Shown here: positions 14,571 through 16,095 of the stretch, piece after piece
Numbering within the stretch: position 1 is the stretch's first letter
How the letters are laid out: each line of letters begins with the position of its first letter
From: Verrucomicrobiales bacterium
GTDB lineage: Bacteria > Verrucomicrobiota > Verrucomicrobiia > Verrucomicrobiales > Akkermansiaceae
DNA: 16,095 nt
Direction: 5' to 3'
NCBI GenBank assembly: GCA_002729295.1
Contig: PBTU01000166.1
Span: forward strand, 1-16,095
The notes under the pieces: model-generated
The model's input: only the letters and a program-made list of their open reading frames with translations
What the model was told of the DNA's origin: nothing
Database searches by the model: none
Position numbers and translations under genes: made by a program

Positions 14571-14932
14571 GAGGATGTTGAAATACAGAGCGGACTGTTT
14601 TCAAATTTGTGGAGTCATGCATACCGGCGCATCAAGAAACTAGAGGGCGGCAGAGGGAAGCCCTTACGCTTCCCCTAAGCCATCCATGAAACGACAAGAT
14701 CCGCCTGAGGTCTCCTGTCGTCTCATTATCCCTTCTTAGGATGTGAGTCCGCAGGAAACTTTGTTGTGAAACTTTATCTATCTTTCATCAATTTCAAGCT
14801 AAAAACCGATACAGTTTTGGGACCTCCTTACAGTTGGGTGCTCCCCCTAAAATGGATGGGGGAAACCCTTAGTCGGCGAAAGGACCCATGTCGGCAAGAG
14901 GATGAGAGCAGTCTTTTCCCGCCTCCTCACGT
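14571..14932. other. Gene-poor stretch with small hairpins upstream of the NOS gene
   Basis: I see no convincing gene here on either strand. A perfect 7-bp hairpin, GGGAAGC-ccttac-GCTTCCC, lies at 14655-14674 without a T-run. An imperfect hairpin with ACGACA/TGTCGT arms lies near 14691-14721, and CCCCC/GGGGG arms lie at 14843-14862. The interval should contain the promoter of the NOS gene (minus strand), but no clear -35/-10 pair was found. Short frames here look random in composition. Confidence 0.4.
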
Positions 14933-15067
14933 TCAGGTCTTGAGGTGGAGTTCCTCGGCGAGGGAATTTCTTCCAGATATCACCTCCTTCCAGCGTCCAT
15001 TCGCGATCTCAAGACGCAGATGGTCGTCTACTTGTGAGGGGATGGGTGAGAGGTTGAGCGAACTCAC
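14933..15067 (-). pseudogene. GntR-type winged-helix regulator remnant
   Basis: A GTG-initiated 44-codon frame encodes what looks like the first half of a GntR DNA-binding domain: PSQVDDHLRLEIANGRWKE followed by SGRNSLAEELHLKT and then TGA. The pattern matches the GntR start (hydrophobic helix, 'I..G.W....PGR..LA.EL'), with truncation exactly where the HTH recognition helix should begin. In PVC bacteria such domains are commonly fused to LacI-type sugar-binding domains, but nothing of that kind follows in any frame, so the gene appears broken. It is divergent from the PSCyt1-DUF1549 gene 263 bases away and may be the dead regulator of that locus. The match is by eye on a short stretch. Confidence 0.5.
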
Positions 15068-15194
15068 AAATCAGGCCTGCCCCAAAGGATGCTGGTTGTA
15101 GGGTGTCAATCCGGCCGGTAGAGCTCTTCTGGGATTGTTGCTCAGGAATAAGACCAACTGAGAGGGGTTCCTGCTTAAAAGAGGGCCGGTTGTT

Positions 15195-15207
15195 CGGATT
15201 GAATCCG
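15195..15207. promoter_or_regulatory. 13-bp palindrome upstream of the DUF1549 gene
   Basis: CGGATT-G-AATCCG is a perfect palindrome 123-135 bases before the GTG start of the PSCyt1-DUF1549 gene. It lies between that gene and the GntR-like remnant, where a divergent regulator would bind. A direct repeat GTGAAAT at 15272-15278 and 15292-15298 (20-base period) lies closer to the start. These are candidates only. Nothing else gene-like is convincing between 15068 and 15329. Confidence 0.25.
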
Positions 15208-15329
15208 ATTGAATGTTCGTCTTGTTTCAGGGGGATTAATCACGACGAGCTGACCTTTCGCCATCAGGGACGTGAAATGCCGTTTCGCGAAGTGAAATAG
15301 AATCTGGATTCACCCGTAAGCTTCAGAGA

Positions 15330-16095
15330 GTGAGAGGTTTTTTTGTCAGAGGGGTTTTCCTGCTTGGGCTGTCGTCGCTGGCGAGGGGAGAGGTGGACTT
15401 TGTGCACGAGGTGATGCCAGTGCTTCGGAAGCACTGCACGGAATGTCATACGGGTATTAAGAAGAAGGGCGGGCTGTCGATCAACACGCGCGCTGAGCTT
15501 TTGGCGGGGTCGGAATTTGGAGAGGTCGCGATTTCGGGGAAGGCGAAGGAGAGCTTGATGATCAAGTTGATTCACTCAAAGGATGATGATGAGTGGATGC
15601 CTCCCAAAGGGCCGAGGCTGGAGGGGAAGGAAATTGAGATTTTAGAGAGGTGGATCAATGAAGGCCTTCCCTGGGAGGACGGGATTACTCTGGGTGAGTC
15701 ATCGTGGGAGCCGCCCTTAAAACCGCGGAAGGTAAAATTGCCTTTGGCGCACCAGGGTCGGGATCATCCGATCGACCGGATTTTGGATGCTGGGATGGCG
15801 AAGCAGAAAGTGACTGTTAGGGACTTGGCTCCAGATGCGGTTTTCCTGCGTCGGGTTACTCTGGATATTGTGGGGTTACTGCCGACGCCGGCGGAGCTGG
15901 AGTCATTCCTGAGGGACTCGGATCTGGATAAGAGGGCCAAGGCGATTGATCGCTTGCTGGCATGGGATATTGCCTATGCCGATCACTGGCTGACGATGTG
16001 GAATGACTTGTTGCGGAATGGTTACACCGGGACGGGCTTTATCACCGGAGGGCGGAAGCAAATTACGGGTTGGCTCTATCAATCGCTGCGGGAGA
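15330..16095 (+). CDS. Secreted PSCyt1-DUF1549 protein, N-terminal part (3' end outside window)
   Basis: The first 255 residues of a planctomycete-type cytochrome protein are present; the frame is open to the right edge. GTG at 15330 is the only start giving a signal peptide (MRGFFVRGVFLLGLSSLARG); an in-frame TGA lies at 15273-15275 and the first in-frame ATG comes too late. The PSCyt1 domain (about 28-112) has heme motif C36-T-E-C39-H40 and likely sixth ligand M90 in WMPPKGP. DUF1549 begins at about 145 (HPIDRILDAGM) and continues with FLRRVTLDIVGLLPTPAE and ADHWLTMWNDLLRN. Full proteins of this class are usually 700-1100 residues and end in DUF1553; a DUF1501 gene normally follows, outside this window. 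The role is unknown, presumed periplasmic oxidation linked to polysaccharide use. Confidence 0.9.
   Translation, partial: MRGFFVRGVFLLGLSSLARGEVDFVHEVMPVLRKHCTECHTGIKKKGGLSINTRAELLAGSEFGEVAISGKAKESLMIKLIHSKDDDEWMPPKGPRLEGKEIEILERWINEGLPWEDGITLGESSWEPPLKPRKVKLPLAHQGRDHPIDRILDAGMAKQKVTVRDLAPDAVFLRRVTLDIVGLLPTPAELESFLRDSDLDKRAKAIDRLLAWDIAYADHWLTMWNDLLRNGYTGTGFITGGRKQITGWLYQSLRE

Noticed and set aside
14766..15101. 111-residue plus-strand frame upstream of the DUF1549 gene
   Set aside because: Composition looks random, and the opposite strand gives a better GntR-like reading over part of it.
15103..15300. 65-residue plus-strand frame before the DUF1549 gene
   Set aside because: No recognisable family and a Cys/Arg-rich random look in the first half; the tail GINHDELTFRHQG is protein-like but not enough to call.
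1..16095. tRNA, rRNA, CRISPR array, insertion sequence or phage attachment site
   Set aside because: I found no cloverleaf, rRNA-like stretch, regularly spaced repeats, transposase frame or flanking inverted repeats.

Overview
The window looks like chromosomal DNA of a verrucomicrobial bacterium (PVC superphylum). The evidence is a formylglycine-type sulfatase, two proteins built from planctomycete-type cytochrome and PSD/DUF domains (PSCyt1-DUF1549, and cytochrome-DUF1587/1595/1592/1588/1585), a DUF1552 protein, a multidomain PQQ-type sugar dehydrogenase, and a YdjY-domain gene beside a DUF6288-like remnant. Lineage is inferred from gene content only; no rRNA or tRNA gene is visible.

Layout. 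(1) Positions 1-766 (+): the C-terminal part of a GntP-type permease, cut by the left edge. (2) Positions 921-5526 (-): a secreted sulfatase, preceded by a secreted quinoprotein dehydrogenase-PKD-cytochrome c-CBM6-like protein. (3) Positions 5527-5886: a divergent intergenic region with one doubtful ORF. (4) Positions 5887-12134 (+): a compact five-gene operon encoding an ECF sigma factor, a membrane anti-sigma-like protein, a secreted alpha/beta hydrolase with an acidic helical N-terminal module, a diheme cytochrome/DUF1592 protein with a similar acidic module, and a DUF1552 protein with a Tat-like leader. (5) Positions 12136-13242 (-): a DUF6288-like remnant broken at both ends, then a secreted YdjY-domain protein. 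(6) Positions 13260-14570 (-): a stand-alone nitric oxide synthase oxygenase whose motifs look more animal-like than Bacillus-like, followed by two tiny overlapping ORFs of unknown status. (7) Positions 14571-15329: a gene-poor stretch holding a GntR-type DNA-binding remnant and small palindromes. (8) Positions 15330-16095 (+): the start of a PSCyt1-DUF1549 protein, cut by the right edge.

How it may work together (inference). Three separate proteins carry secretion signals and c-type heme motifs (CxxCH), together with a sulfatase and a CBM-like domain, which suggests cell-surface or periplasmic attack on sulfated or otherwise decorated polysaccharide with oxidative steps feeding a respiratory chain. 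The most interesting undescribed unit is the sigma/anti-sigma operon at 5887-12134. Its two following secreted enzymes share an acidic helical module, which could be a docking or sensing element. The most unusual single gene is the nitric oxide synthase.
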